Origin: Rhizobium phaseoli | GTDB lineage: Bacteria; Pseudomonadota; Alphaproteobacteria; Rhizobiales; Rhizobiaceae | Direction: 5' to 3' | NCBI RefSeq assembly: GCF_010668805.1 | Contig: NZ_WUFT01000003.1 | Location: 248,001 to 312,000 of the forward strand | DNA length: 64,000 nt | Part shown: piece by piece, positions 11,746 through 20,081 of the stretch | Numbering within the stretch: the first letter of the stretch is position 1 | Layout of the letters: every line of letters starts with the position of its first letter | Notes under the pieces: model-generated | The model's input: the letters and a program-made list of their open reading frames with translations, nothing else | Told to the model about the DNA's origin: nothing | Databases searched by the model: none | Program-made: the position numbers and the translations under genes

Positions 11746-12272
11746 GCGGGAAGATCGGGATCACGGCGAAACGGAAAGGCGTGGCTGCAATCGCAGCCGC
11801 TGCGTTTTGCGCCGTTCCGGTATCGACGCTCAGCGCTGCCTGCAAGCAGGAACAGGCCATTTACGTCGATCGCGACGGGGCATACGAGTTGCGCTTTGCC
11901 CCGCTGAATTCACAGTCGGCTGCGGCGAGCAACCAGTTCAAGGTCAGCGCCCTCAAGACGCCGGTGGTGATGGAAGGTTATGTCATGCCGTCGGAAGATC
12001 CGGTGCGCGCCATCGGCATCCTGATGTTCAATTGCCCCGAGGGTGACGCGACCGGCGCCGATCTCGATGCTTGCACGGTCTGGCAAGGAGCCGTCTATGG
12101 CATGGATGCCAAGGGCGAGATGGACAATCTGCAGCCGGAAGGGGCTGCGGCGGCCGAAAGGCTCGTGTTTCCCGGACTTGGTCCCGCCATCCGCCAATCC
12201 AGCGCCTGGGGCGAGGGCAAGGCTACCGTGGCGCCCTGGGACGTGCTGACATTCAAGGAGTGCGCGATATGA
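11742..12272 (+). CDS. Secreted protein of unknown function
   Basis: A 176-residue protein with an N-terminal export signal: charged residues 1-12 followed by a hydrophobic alanine-rich stretch ending near SAA at 33. Four cysteines are seen in the mature part (near residues 34, 97, 110 and 174), so disulfides in the periplasm are possible. I do not recognise a family. Translation looks coupled on both sides: its ATG overlaps the DUF4241 stop, and its stop overlaps the start of the SDR gene (ATGA). Confidence 0.65.
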   Translation: MSGKIGITAKRKGVAAIAAAAFCAVPVSTLSAACKQEQAIYVDRDGAYELRFAPLNSQSAAASNQFKVSALKTPVVMEGYVMPSEDPVRAIGILMFNCPEGDATGADLDACTVWQGAVYGMDAKGEMDNLQPEGAAAAERLVFPGLGPAIRQSSAWGEGKATVAPWDVLTFKECAI

Positions 12273-13021
12273 GTGATGCACCGGTTGTTCTCGTGACCGG
12301 CGGAAGCCGGGGCATCGGCGCCGCCGTCTCGCGGCTCGCCGCGCGCCAGGGCTGGCGTGTCGCGGTGAACTACGCTTCCAACCGCAAAGCTGCGGATGCC
12401 GTCGTTGCGGCGATTGCCGAAGGCGGCGGCGAGGCCGTGGCGATTGCGGGTGATGTCGGCAAGACTGCGGATATCGTCGCGATGTTTGCAGCGGTCGATC
12501 GGCATTTCGGCCGGCTCGACGGGCTCGTCAACAATGCCGGCGTCGTCGACTATCCGCAGCGCGTCGACGAGATGGCGGCGGAGCGGATCGAACGCATGAT
12601 GCGCATCAATGTGACCGGCTCCATGCTCTGCGCCGCAGAGGCCGTGCGCCGCATGTCGAGCCGCTATGGTGGGCGGGGCGGCGCGATCGTCAACGTCTCG
12701 TCGATGGCGGCGATCCTCGGTTCGCCGACGCAGTATGTCGATTATGCCGCCTCGAAGGCGGCGATCGACACATTCACCGTCGGGCTGGCGCGCGAGGTCG
12801 CTACCGAGGGCATCCGCGTGAACGCTATCAGGCCCGGCGTCATCGAAACCGATCTCCATGCATCCGGCGGGCTACCGGACCGGGCCCGCGAAATGGCGCC
12901 ATCGATCCCGATGCAGCGCAGCGGCACGCCCGAGGAGGTGGCTGATGCGATCCTCTATCTCCTTTCCCCTTCGGCTTCCTATATAACCGGCGCGATCCTC
13001 AATGTGAGCGGCGGCCGCTAA
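12269..13021 (+). CDS. Short-chain dehydrogenase/reductase
   Basis: A 250-residue classical SDR oxidoreductase. The coenzyme motif TGGSRGIG is at residues 11-18, NNAG is near 89, the catalytic triad shows as Ser (VNVSSMAAI) and YAASK, and a C-terminal GAILNVSGGR closes the fold. The basic residue NRK after the second strand suggests NADP preference. Substrate unknown. ATG 12269 overlaps the stop of the preceding gene and gives the right SDR N-terminus; the longer open frame upstream is not needed. Confidence 0.85.
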   Translation: MSDAPVVLVTGGSRGIGAAVSRLAARQGWRVAVNYASNRKAADAVVAAIAEGGGEAVAIAGDVGKTADIVAMFAAVDRHFGRLDGLVNNAGVVDYPQRVDEMAAERIERMMRINVTGSMLCAAEAVRRMSSRYGGRGGAIVNVSSMAAILGSPTQYVDYAASKAAIDTFTVGLAREVATEGIRVNAIRPGVIETDLHASGGLPDRAREMAPSIPMQRSGTPEEVADAILYLLSPSASYITGAILNVSGGR

Positions 13022-13040
13022 AAGACAGGGCGAAAACAGC

Positions 13041-13679
13041 ATGCCTTACATTCTCGAATTCCTCGGCCTGATGGCCGTCTTCTCGATCTTCATCGTCGTG
13101 CCGGGGGCCGATTTCGCCGTCATTTTGCGCCAGAGCATCGTGCATGGGCGGCGCGCCGCCATCATGACCGGGCTCGGCATGGGCTTCTCGCTGCTCTTTC
13201 ATATCAGCTACACGATCCTCGGGCTCGGCCTGATCGTCTCGAAATCGCTGACGCTGTTTGCGGTCATCAAATGGGCTGGCGTCGCCTATCTCGTCTATCT
13301 CGGCATCAAGTCGTTTCGCGACCCCGGCTTCAAGGTGCAGGACATCGAGGTGACGGCCGAGGATCGCAAGCCGGTCTCGATGTTCAAGTGCCTCGGCATG
13401 GGTTTCATCACCAATGCGCTGAATCCGAAGCCGGTGCTGTTCTTCCTGTCACTGTTTTCGACGCTCGTGCATCACGACACGCCGGCGCTGATCCAGTTCT
13501 CCTACGGCATCGGCATGGCAACGGCGCTGATCGCCTGGTTTGCCGGCGTCTCCTATTTCTTCACGGTCAAGGCGATCCGTGACCGCTTCATTGCCAGCGG
13601 CAAATGGTTCAACCGCATCACCGGAGCGGCGCTCGTCGGCTTCGGCTTCCGCCTCGCGCTGTCGCGCGCGGCCGACTAA
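13041..13679 (+). CDS. LysE/RhtB family exporter
   Basis: A 212-residue inner-membrane protein with about six hydrophobic segments. The N-terminal PGADFAVILRQS motif is the LysE/RhtB signature, and LNPKPVLFFLSLF in the middle is also typical. Such proteins export amino acids or related small metabolites; the substrate here is not visible. It stands 19 bases after the SDR gene and 26 bases before lpd, in the same direction. Confidence 0.88.
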   Translation: MPYILEFLGLMAVFSIFIVVPGADFAVILRQSIVHGRRAAIMTGLGMGFSLLFHISYTILGLGLIVSKSLTLFAVIKWAGVAYLVYLGIKSFRDPGFKVQDIEVTAEDRKPVSMFKCLGMGFITNALNPKPVLFFLSLFSTLVHHDTPALIQFSYGIGMATALIAWFAGVSYFFTVKAIRDRFIASGKWFNRITGAALVGFGFRLALSRAAD

Positions 13680-13705
13680 ACGAAAAATCCAAAGGGAAAG
13701 AAGCA

Positions 13706-15112
13706 ATGTCCTACGATGTGATCATTATCGGCACCGGCCCGGGCGGCTATGTCTGCGCCGTCAAAGCAGCCCAGCTCGGCCTCAAGGTCGCCGTCGTCGA
13801 AAAGCGCGCGACCTATGGCGGCACCTGCCTGAACGTCGGCTGCATTCCGTCGAAGGCGCTGCTGCATGCCTCCGAAATGTTCCATCAGGCCGGCCACGGC
13901 ATGAGCGCTCTCGGGATCGACATTGCGGCGCCGACGCTCAATCTCGGCAATATGATGGCTCACAAGGACGCCACGGTGAAGTCGAATGTCGACGGCGTCG
14001 CCTTCCTCTTCAAGAAGAACAAGATCGATGCGTTCCAGGGCAGCGGCAAGATCGTCTCGGCCGGCAAGGTCGCCGTCGTAGCCGAAGACGGCACGGTGAA
14101 GGAGATCGAAGGCAAGAACATCGTCATCGCCACCGGCTCCGACGTCGCCGGCATTCCCGGCGTGCAGGTCGAGATCGATGAGAAGACCATCATCTCGTCC
14201 ACTGGCGGCATCGCGCTGGAAAAGGTGCCGGAAACGCTGATCGTCGTCGGCGGCGGCGTCATCGGGCTCGAGCTCGGCTCGGTCTGGTCGCGGCTTGGCG
14301 CCAAGGTCACCGTTGTCGAATATCTCGACACCATCCTCGGCGGCATGGACGGCGAAGTCTCCAAGCAGTTCCAGCGCATGCTCGCCAAGCAGGGCATCGA
14401 TTTCCATCTCGGCGCCAAGGTGACCGGGGTCGAAAAGGGCGACAAGGGCGCCAAGGTCACGTTCGAGCCGGCCAAAGGCGGTGAAAAGGTGACGCTCGAC
14501 GCCGACGTCGTGCTGATCGCCACCGGCCGCAAGCCCTATACGGCGGGTCTCGGCCTGGAAGAGGCCGGAGTTGCGCTCGACAATCGCGGCCGCGTCGAGA
14601 TCGACGGCCACTTCAAGACCAATGTCGCCGGCATTTATGCGATCGGCGATGTGGTCAAGGGTCCGATGCTGGCGCACAAGGCGGAAGACGAGGGCGTGGC
14701 GCTCGCCGAAATTCTCGCCGGCCAGCATGGCCACGTCAATTATGACGTCATTCCAAGCGTCGTTTATACGCAGCCGGAGATCGCCTCGGTCGGCAAGACC
14801 GAGGAAGAGCTGAAAGCCGCTGGTATCGCCTTCAAGGTCGGCAAGTTCCCGTTCACGGCCAATGGCCGCGCACGCGCAATGCTGGCGACAGACGGCTTCG
14901 TCAAGATCCTTGCCGACAAGGAAACCGACCGGGTGCTCGGCGGCCATATCGTCGGCTTCGGCGCCGGCGAGATGATCCACGAGATCGCCGTGCTGATGGA
15001 GTTCGGCGGCTCATCGGAAGATCTCGGCCGTACCTGCCATGCGCATCCGACCATGTCGGAAGCGGTGAAGGAAGCCGCACTCGCGACCTTCTTCAAGCCG
15101 ATCCATATGTAG
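13706..15112 (+). CDS. lpd: Dihydrolipoamide dehydrogenase (E3)
   Basis: A 468-residue FAD enzyme that reoxidises the lipoyl arm of SucB with NAD. The FAD motif GTGPGG is at residues 9-14, the redox-active cysteines are Cys41 and Cys46 in GGTCLNVGCIPSK, the NAD motif VGGGVIGLELG lies near residue 185, and the C-terminal His-Glu pair is in HAHPTMSE near 447. As the last gene of the mdh-suc run it most likely serves the 2-oxoglutarate complex. The frame extends upstream, but ATG 13706 is preceded by AAAGGGAAAG and matches the family start. Confidence 0.97.
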   Translation: MSYDVIIIGTGPGGYVCAVKAAQLGLKVAVVEKRATYGGTCLNVGCIPSKALLHASEMFHQAGHGMSALGIDIAAPTLNLGNMMAHKDATVKSNVDGVAFLFKKNKIDAFQGSGKIVSAGKVAVVAEDGTVKEIEGKNIVIATGSDVAGIPGVQVEIDEKTIISSTGGIALEKVPETLIVVGGGVIGLELGSVWSRLGAKVTVVEYLDTILGGMDGEVSKQFQRMLAKQGIDFHLGAKVTGVEKGDKGAKVTFEPAKGGEKVTLDADVVLIATGRKPYTAGLGLEEAGVALDNRGRVEIDGHFKTNVAGIYAIGDVVKGPMLAHKAEDEGVALAEILAGQHGHVNYDVIPSVVYTQPEIASVGKTEEELKAAGIAFKVGKFPFTANGRARAMLATDGFVKILADKETDRVLGGHIVGFGAGEMIHEIAVLMEFGGSSEDLGRTCHAHPTMSEAVKEAALATFFKPIHM

Positions 15113-15136
15113 TCTTGCATATTCGTACCGAAGCAT

Positions 15137-15170
15137 ACAGCCGCTTGCCGGGAAGGCGGGCGGCTGTTTT
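15137..15170 (+). terminator. Rho-independent terminator after lpd
   Basis: ACAGCCGC (15137-15144) pairs with GCGGCTGT (15160-15167), further extended by GCC/GGC inside, and runs into TTTT. It closes the mdh-suc-lpd transcription unit. Confidence 0.85.
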
Positions 15171-15240
15171 AGACTAAACCTTCAGCGCCTTTCGACGCGG
15201 CGCGCAAAGGCGGCATTGAACTGCCATTCGCTGTTTACAG

Positions 15241-15303
15241 GTCGATACCACTTATTTCGGCAACCCCTATTACCTGGCGCCCGACAAGATGGCCACGGCA
15301 GGG
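15241..15303 (+). pseudogene. Short remnant resembling a Ku protein
   Basis: In one frame these bases encode VDTTYFGNPYYLAPDK and a few more residues, which resembles the xIDxxYFxxPYYxAPD segment of bacterial Ku DNA-end-binding proteins as I remember it. The frame has a stop just upstream and no start, and it runs into the end of the first island gene. It is probably a relic of a ku gene cut by insertion or deletion at the border of the accessory block. Very short, so uncertain. Confidence 0.4.
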
Positions 15304-15310
15304 GGAGGGT

Positions 15311-16510
15311 TCAGTCGAAAAAGCCCGCATCCTCTTCCCTGAGATATTTCCTGGCCGCTTCAGCGTCGATGTCGAGGCCCAGCCCCGGCGCTTCCAGGAG
15401 GTCCACCATGCTGTCCTTCACGATTTGCGGCGGCAAGCCGATGACAAGATCCTCCCACCAGGGGTCAGAAGCGGTCGGATATTCGAACGCGACGTAATTT
15501 GCCGGTAACGTGGCGCAGACATTGATCAACGCGCCGAGGCCCAGCAGGCCGTTAGCGGTGCCGTGCGGCGCCATCAGGATCGAGTGCATGTAGGCGTGCT
15601 CGGCGACCCATTTGAGCTCGGCAATGCCGCCAATATCGGCTGGATCGGGGCCGATGACGCGTACCGCCTGCGTCTCGATCAGTTCCTTGAAATTGTGCCG
15701 CAGGTAGATCTGCTCACCAGTGTGGATTGGCGTCGAGGTGGAGGTTGTCAGTTCCCGATACGCCTGCGGATTGACCCACGGCACGTAGTCGCCAGTCAGC
15801 ATGTCCTCGAGCCACATCAAATTGTACTTCTCGACCGCGCGGGCGAATTTGATCGCGTCGGGCAACATCCAGCCGGGCCCGCAGTCCAGCGCCAGGCTGA
15901 CTTTGTCGCCCAGCACCTCCTTCATGGCGATCACGCAGTCGAGCATGTGATTGAAACCGCGCTCGCTGATCACACCCTGATCCATGGCGCCGTGATAGCC
16001 GGCCTTGTTCTGCGTCACGCCGTAATGGAAGTCCTCGATGGTGTCCTTCATGTTGGAGTGGAACGAGATTCCTTGCTTGACCATGAAGAAGTTCTGCGGC
16101 TGCTCCATCATCCACTTGACGTCAGCGGCATAATCCTCCGGCCGGTCGCCCGTGCGTTTCCGGCGAACAGAGCCGTTATAGACCCGCACTTTGTCCCGCA
16201 CCTTGCCGCCGAGCAGTTTATAGGCGGGCACACCCGCGGCCTTGCCGGCAATATCCCACAGCGCATGCTCAATCGCGCTCACCGCCGCGCCATACGGCTT
16301 GAAGGAGCCGCGTTGGCGGATCTTCAGCATGACTCGCTCGACGTCGGTCGGGTCCTCGCCGATCAGCGCGTCGCGGAAATGCAGCACAAAGGGCTTGAGA
16401 TAGGACTTGGTGAATTCGACTTCGCCCAAGCCATAGAGGCCATCGTCCGTCACAATGCGGACAATCGGGTGTTTGCCGATAACGGCGCAGCGGAGATCGG
16501 TGATCTTCAT
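15311..16510 (-). CDS. Enolase-superfamily (mandelate racemase/muconate lactonizing) protein 1
   Basis: A 399-residue enolase-superfamily protein, likely a sugar-acid dehydratase. The capping domain is followed by the barrel with predicted metal ligands Asp209, Glu235 (WLEDM) and Glu266 (HTGEQ), and a candidate base His316 in APHG. The residue two after the first ligand is Gly (DCG), so the Asp-x-His pair of galactonate/mannonate dehydratases is absent. A single Lys145 sits where mandelate racemase has KxK. ATG at 16510 gives the usual MKI start; the longer frame overlaps the upstream gene. Last gene of a minus-strand operon, 16 bases after its neighbour. Confidence 0.85.
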   Translation of the reverse strand: MKITDLRCAVIGKHPIVRIVTDDGLYGLGEVEFTKSYLKPFVLHFRDALIGEDPTDVERVMLKIRQRGSFKPYGAAVSAIEHALWDIAGKAAGVPAYKLLGGKVRDKVRVYNGSVRRKRTGDRPEDYAADVKWMMEQPQNFFMVKQGISFHSNMKDTIEDFHYGVTQNKAGYHGAMDQGVISERGFNHMLDCVIAMKEVLGDKVSLALDCGPGWMLPDAIKFARAVEKYNLMWLEDMLTGDYVPWVNPQAYRELTTSTSTPIHTGEQIYLRHNFKELIETQAVRVIGPDPADIGGIAELKWVAEHAYMHSILMAPHGTANGLLGLGALINVCATLPANYVAFEYPTASDPWWEDLVIGLPPQIVKDSMVDLLEAPGLGLDIDAEAARKYLREEDAGFFD

Positions 16511-16526
16511 CTTCGTTCCTTTCGCC

Positions 16527-17888
16527 TCAGCTCCAGGTGCGATCCCAGGAGTACTCATCGTCCCAGTGGCTGGTAGGACGCCAAATGCCGGTGACACCCG
16601 GCTGCAGATGCTGCGAGATCACCTCGTCGACGACGTCGTCAATGCCCAGGCCCGGCTTGTCCGGAACAGTGATGAAGCCGTTTTGTACCAGGGGCTTCGG
16701 AAGGCCAGTGACGATATCGTCCCACCAGTCGACATCGGCGGAATGGTATTCGAGCGCCATGAAATTTTCGGTCGCGGTCGCGACATGTGCCGCGGCCATT
16801 GCTGCGATCGGACTTTCCGCCATATGGATGGCCATGGCGACACCCCGGTCCTGTGCCATATCGCCGATCTTCTTGGTCTCGAGGATGCCCCCACTGGTGA
16901 GCAGGTCCGGGTGGATAACGGAGACGCCGCCGCTGGCGAGCAGAGGCTCGAAGCCTTCCTTGAGGTAGATATCCTCGCCGGTGCAGATCGGTACCGTGGT
17001 GGCATCCTGCAGTTGTCGGTATTGCTCGGTATACTGCCATGGGATCACATCCTCGAGCCAGGCTGGCACGTATTTTTCAATTCGCCTGGCAAGGCGGATG
17101 CCATTCTGCATCGAGATATGGCCGATATGGTCGATGGCGAGCGGCACATCCATGCCGATGACCTCACGAACCTCGGCGATGTACTGCTCAAGCAGGTCGA
17201 GACCCTTGTCGGAAAAGTGAAGGCCGGTAAACGGGTGCTGGACGTTATGCAAATCGTAGGCAGCGTTGCGGACACGCCGCTCCTCTATGGTTTTCAGCGG
17301 CCCGCGATTGGGAGAATCGCGGTATCCTTCCAATGAGCCGGCAGGAAAGACGACCGCGCCGGGCACATCTGCGATCTGCATCAGTCCCAGATCCATCTTG
17401 AGAAAGGTGAAGCCGAGATCCATGCGCTGCTTGAGGCGCTTGCCGGTCTCGGTGCCGCTCGGCACGGTGGCGTCGGTATCGCAGTAGACGCGCACTTTCT
17501 CCCGAAAACGGCCGCCGAGCATCTGGTAGATGGGGACGCCATAGGCCTTGCCGGCAAGATCCCACAACGCGATTTCAATCGCCGAGACGCCGCCGCCTTG
17601 CCGGCCGTGCCCGCCGAACTGCTTGATCCGGCGAAACAGTCGGTCGATGTTGCAAGGGTTCTCGCCCAGCAACCGGCTCTTCAGCATCAGCGCGTAGGTG
17701 GCGCTGGCGCTGTCGCGCACCTCGCCAAGCCCGACGATGCCCTGATTGGTGTAAATCTTAAGCAGCACTGAGGTGAACGGCGCCCCGACGATTTCGGCGA
17801 CCCGCATGTCGGTGATGCGAAGGTCGGATGGCTTGGAATGCGTGTTCACCCGATTGAGCGCCTCGTCGGCTCCATCTGCCTCTGGCAT
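16527..17888 (-). CDS. Enolase-superfamily protein 2 (long form)
   Basis: A 453-residue member of the mandelate racemase/muconate lactonizing group, longer than usual. It has an N-terminal extension of about 22 residues and an insertion around 180-225 before the first metal ligand. Predicted ligands are Asp253, Glu279 (WLEDV) and Glu305 (CTGEDI); His355 (IHMAE) is the likely barrel-end base and Lys164 lies at the second-strand position. Asp253 is followed directly by His254, not by the usual x-His. Substrate unknown; a sugar acid is inferred from the neighbours. It lies 64 bases after the next upstream dehydratase gene. Confidence 0.85.
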   Translation of the reverse strand: MPEADGADEALNRVNTHSKPSDLRITDMRVAEIVGAPFTSVLLKIYTNQGIVGLGEVRDSASATYALMLKSRLLGENPCNIDRLFRRIKQFGGHGRQGGGVSAIEIALWDLAGKAYGVPIYQMLGGRFREKVRVYCDTDATVPSGTETGKRLKQRMDLGFTFLKMDLGLMQIADVPGAVVFPAGSLEGYRDSPNRGPLKTIEERRVRNAAYDLHNVQHPFTGLHFSDKGLDLLEQYIAEVREVIGMDVPLAIDHIGHISMQNGIRLARRIEKYVPAWLEDVIPWQYTEQYRQLQDATTVPICTGEDIYLKEGFEPLLASGGVSVIHPDLLTSGGILETKKIGDMAQDRGVAMAIHMAESPIAAMAAAHVATATENFMALEYHSADVDWWDDIVTGLPKPLVQNGFITVPDKPGLGIDDVVDEVISQHLQPGVTGIWRPTSHWDDEYSWDRTWS

Positions 17889-17952
17889 GATTTATCCTCG
17901 TTTTGGTCGGGCGGGCTCGCCGCCGTGCAAGCTGGGGCGGCGGAGAGCGTTG

Positions 17953-19119
17953 CTAGTCCAGCTCTATCTCGTGGTTTTGAAGGTAGTCGCGGTTCATTTC
18001 GACGCCGAGACCAGGCTTGGACGTAAGCTTGAGGCTGCCGTTCGAAACATCGAGCGGTCTGTCGATGAGGTGATCGTATTTGCCCAGGTTCCACTCGGAC
18101 GTTTCGAGTTTGTAGAAGTTAGGAACGGTCATCATCACCTGCGCGCCCGCAACTACGTTGATCGGACCTGCGGCGTCATGCGGCGAGACCGGGATGTAGT
18201 AGGCTTCGCATAGGGCGGAAATCTTTTTGAGTTCGGTAATGCCGCCGGTCCAGGTGACATCAGGCATGATGTAGTCAGCGAGCCTATTTTCGAGCACCGG
18301 CACGAAATCCCACTTCGTGTGACCGCGCTCGCCCCACGAAATAGCGGCGCTGACCTTCTCACGAACCTGTCTGAGAGCGTTGAGGCTCTCCGGCGGACAA
18401 GGCTCTTCGAACCAGTCGATCTGACCAGCTTCCTCGAGGCTCCGGCAAAGGCGGATGGCGGTGGGAACGTCGAACCGGCCATGCGCATCGATGAGGATGT
18501 CGACATCAGGGCCTGCCGTTTCGCGGATGAGGGCCGTCAGTTCGGCGGCTTCGCGCTCATCTTTGCGAGTCATGCTGCCATCGAGGTAGCCGTCCCGCTG
18601 TTCGCGAGACTGTCCATCGGCGGTGCGGCCTTGGTGGGGGAAAGGATCGAACTTGAGCGCCATGTGGCCGGATTCGACGATGTCTCGAATTTCGCGGACC
18701 ACAGCCTCCTTGCTGGTAAACTTGGCCTGGTTGGGATGAGTGTATAGCGCAATTTCATCGCGTACCGGTCCGCCCAACAGCTCGTAAATCGGCTTATCCA
18801 GGACTTTGCCCCGGATGTCCCAGAGGGCTATGTCAATGGCGCTCACGCATTCGACTGCGGCGCCGCGACTGCCCATATAGGTGAAGCTGCGGAATATCTT
18901 GTGCCACAGATACTCGATGCGCGCCGGGTCCTCGCCTGTCACAGCGGCACCGATCTGCCGCAGGATCGTGCAGAGGGCGCGATTGGCGAGCCTTGTCGTG
19001 GTGGTGATCTCTCCCCAGCCGCTCACTCCCTCGTCGGTCGTCACTTCGACGAACAAATACTCTCCCCAATAAGAAGCATCGGACTTGATCAGCCACGGCC
19101 GAACGCTGGTGATTTTCAT
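17953..19119 (-). CDS. Enolase-superfamily protein 3, probable sugar-acid dehydratase
   Basis: A 388-residue enolase-superfamily protein with a complete acid-sugar dehydratase set: Asp211 and His213 (DAHGR), Glu238 (WFEEP), Glu264 (WGERG) and His314 (SPHDAAGP). The Asp-x-His and late His pattern is that of galactonate/mannonate-type dehydratases, which remove water from an aldonic acid to give a 2-keto-3-deoxy acid. The start at 19119 gives MKITSVRPWL; the open frame before it is the regulator gene region in another frame. It is first of the three dehydratase genes, 44 bases after the GntR gene. Confidence 0.87.
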   Translation of the reverse strand: MKITSVRPWLIKSDASYWGEYLFVEVTTDEGVSGWGEITTTTRLANRALCTILRQIGAAVTGEDPARIEYLWHKIFRSFTYMGSRGAAVECVSAIDIALWDIRGKVLDKPIYELLGGPVRDEIALYTHPNQAKFTSKEAVVREIRDIVESGHMALKFDPFPHQGRTADGQSREQRDGYLDGSMTRKDEREAAELTALIRETAGPDVDILIDAHGRFDVPTAIRLCRSLEEAGQIDWFEEPCPPESLNALRQVREKVSAAISWGERGHTKWDFVPVLENRLADYIMPDVTWTGGITELKKISALCEAYYIPVSPHDAAGPINVVAGAQVMMTVPNFYKLETSEWNLGKYDHLIDRPLDVSNGSLKLTSKPGLGVEMNRDYLQNHEIELD

Positions 19120-19163
19120 CTCAACTGCCTTTATCTGAAGTGGTCGGGATAAATTCGAGGCCT

Positions 19164-19874
19164 CTACCCTGCCCGAGCGGCGTTTCGCGCACGCATGTGC
19201 TCGAGGATGTGCCGGCCGGAGCCTTCGACATGGCGTGCGATGAGTTCGCCTGCCTCGTTCGCATTTCCCGCTTTTACATGCGCGATGAGCTCGCGATGCT
19301 CGCTCAGGATCGCGGCACGCCGAGCGAGCGTGAAGTTGAAACGCCGGCTCACGGCTCGAAGCACTTCGCGATGCTTCCACCAAAGCTCGGCGGCATGGCG
19401 GTTGTAGTGCCTTTGGTACATGACGGTATGAAAGGCGGTGTCCAGCTCGCTGTGCCTGAACGTATCGGCGAAGTTGTTCTCTTCGATCAAGCCCTGGATG
19501 CGTTCGAGTTCAGCAATATCCTCGACGGTGGCCATATTCACGAACCATCGCGTCAGTGCCGGCTCGATCAACACTCCTATCTCGTAGATGTCCCGAACAA
19601 AATCCTGATCTATGGGCCGGACGCGCGCTCCGCGGTTGGGAACGAGGGTGACAAAGCCCTCCCCGCGCAACAGTTGCAGAGCCTCGCGCACCGGGTTGGT
19701 CGAAGTGCCGTGGCGTCGGGCGAGATCGGTGACCACAAGCCGTTCGTTGGCAGCGAGCCGCCCTTCGATGATGTCGTCCCTGATCAGCTGATAAAGCGAG
19801 GCGCCCTCGCTGGAGGCCCCGATCGCGTCGATCCCTTCGGGTGGTTGCGCTCTAAAATCAGTTGTTTCGGCCAA
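19164..19874 (-). CDS. GntR family transcription regulator, FadR/FCD type
   Basis: A 236-residue repressor-type protein. The N-terminal winged helix-turn-helix (about residues 27-90) contains TSTNPVREALQLL, a classic GntR recognition helix. The C-terminal FCD domain shows the D/H metal-site pattern (ELDTAFH near 145 and two later His), which in this subfamily binds a metal and an organic acid effector. It opens the minus-strand operon with three enolase-superfamily genes and faces the ABC importer operon, so it most likely controls both in response to the imported sugar acid. Confidence 0.9.
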   Translation of the reverse strand: MAETTDFRAQPPEGIDAIGASSEGASLYQLIRDDIIEGRLAANERLVVTDLARRHGTSTNPVREALQLLRGEGFVTLVPNRGARVRPIDQDFVRDIYEIGVLIEPALTRWFVNMATVEDIAELERIQGLIEENNFADTFRHSELDTAFHTVMYQRHYNRHAAELWWKHREVLRAVSRRFNFTLARRAAILSEHRELIAHVKAGNANEAGELIARHVEGSGRHILEHMRARNAARAG

Positions 19875-19887
19875 AGCTGTTCCCGTT

Positions 19888-20002
19888 CAATACATATATT
19901 GCTTCGATATCACGCGAGATCTATCTAAACAATGTACGATTTCTTCAGTTGACAGGCAATCTTCGATCTGAAAACGTATGATCTGTCCAAAGAGATACAT
20001 TG
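19888..20002. promoter_or_regulatory. Divergent control region with repeated CAATRTA-like half-sites
   Basis: The 207-base gap between the regulator and the importer holds a near-perfect palindrome, CAATACATATATTG (19888-19901), 14 bases before the regulator start. CAATGTA (19930-19936) and its complement TACATTG (19996-20002) lie further on. These share one half-site and are the best operator candidates for the GntR protein. A TTGACA at 19949-19954 may be a -35 box toward the importer, but no well-spaced -10 is evident. Confidence 0.5.
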
Positions 20003-20081
20003 GCTGAAAACGTCCCGCAGCCAATGAGCAAAGACCGCTCGCCTCGACGCAGAGCGGCATGGGAGAACCTGGAGGATACCT

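Noticed and set aside
19949-19982. TTGACA with TATGAT as the importer promoter
   Set aside because: The two boxes are 22 bases apart, too far for a normal sigma-70 promoter.
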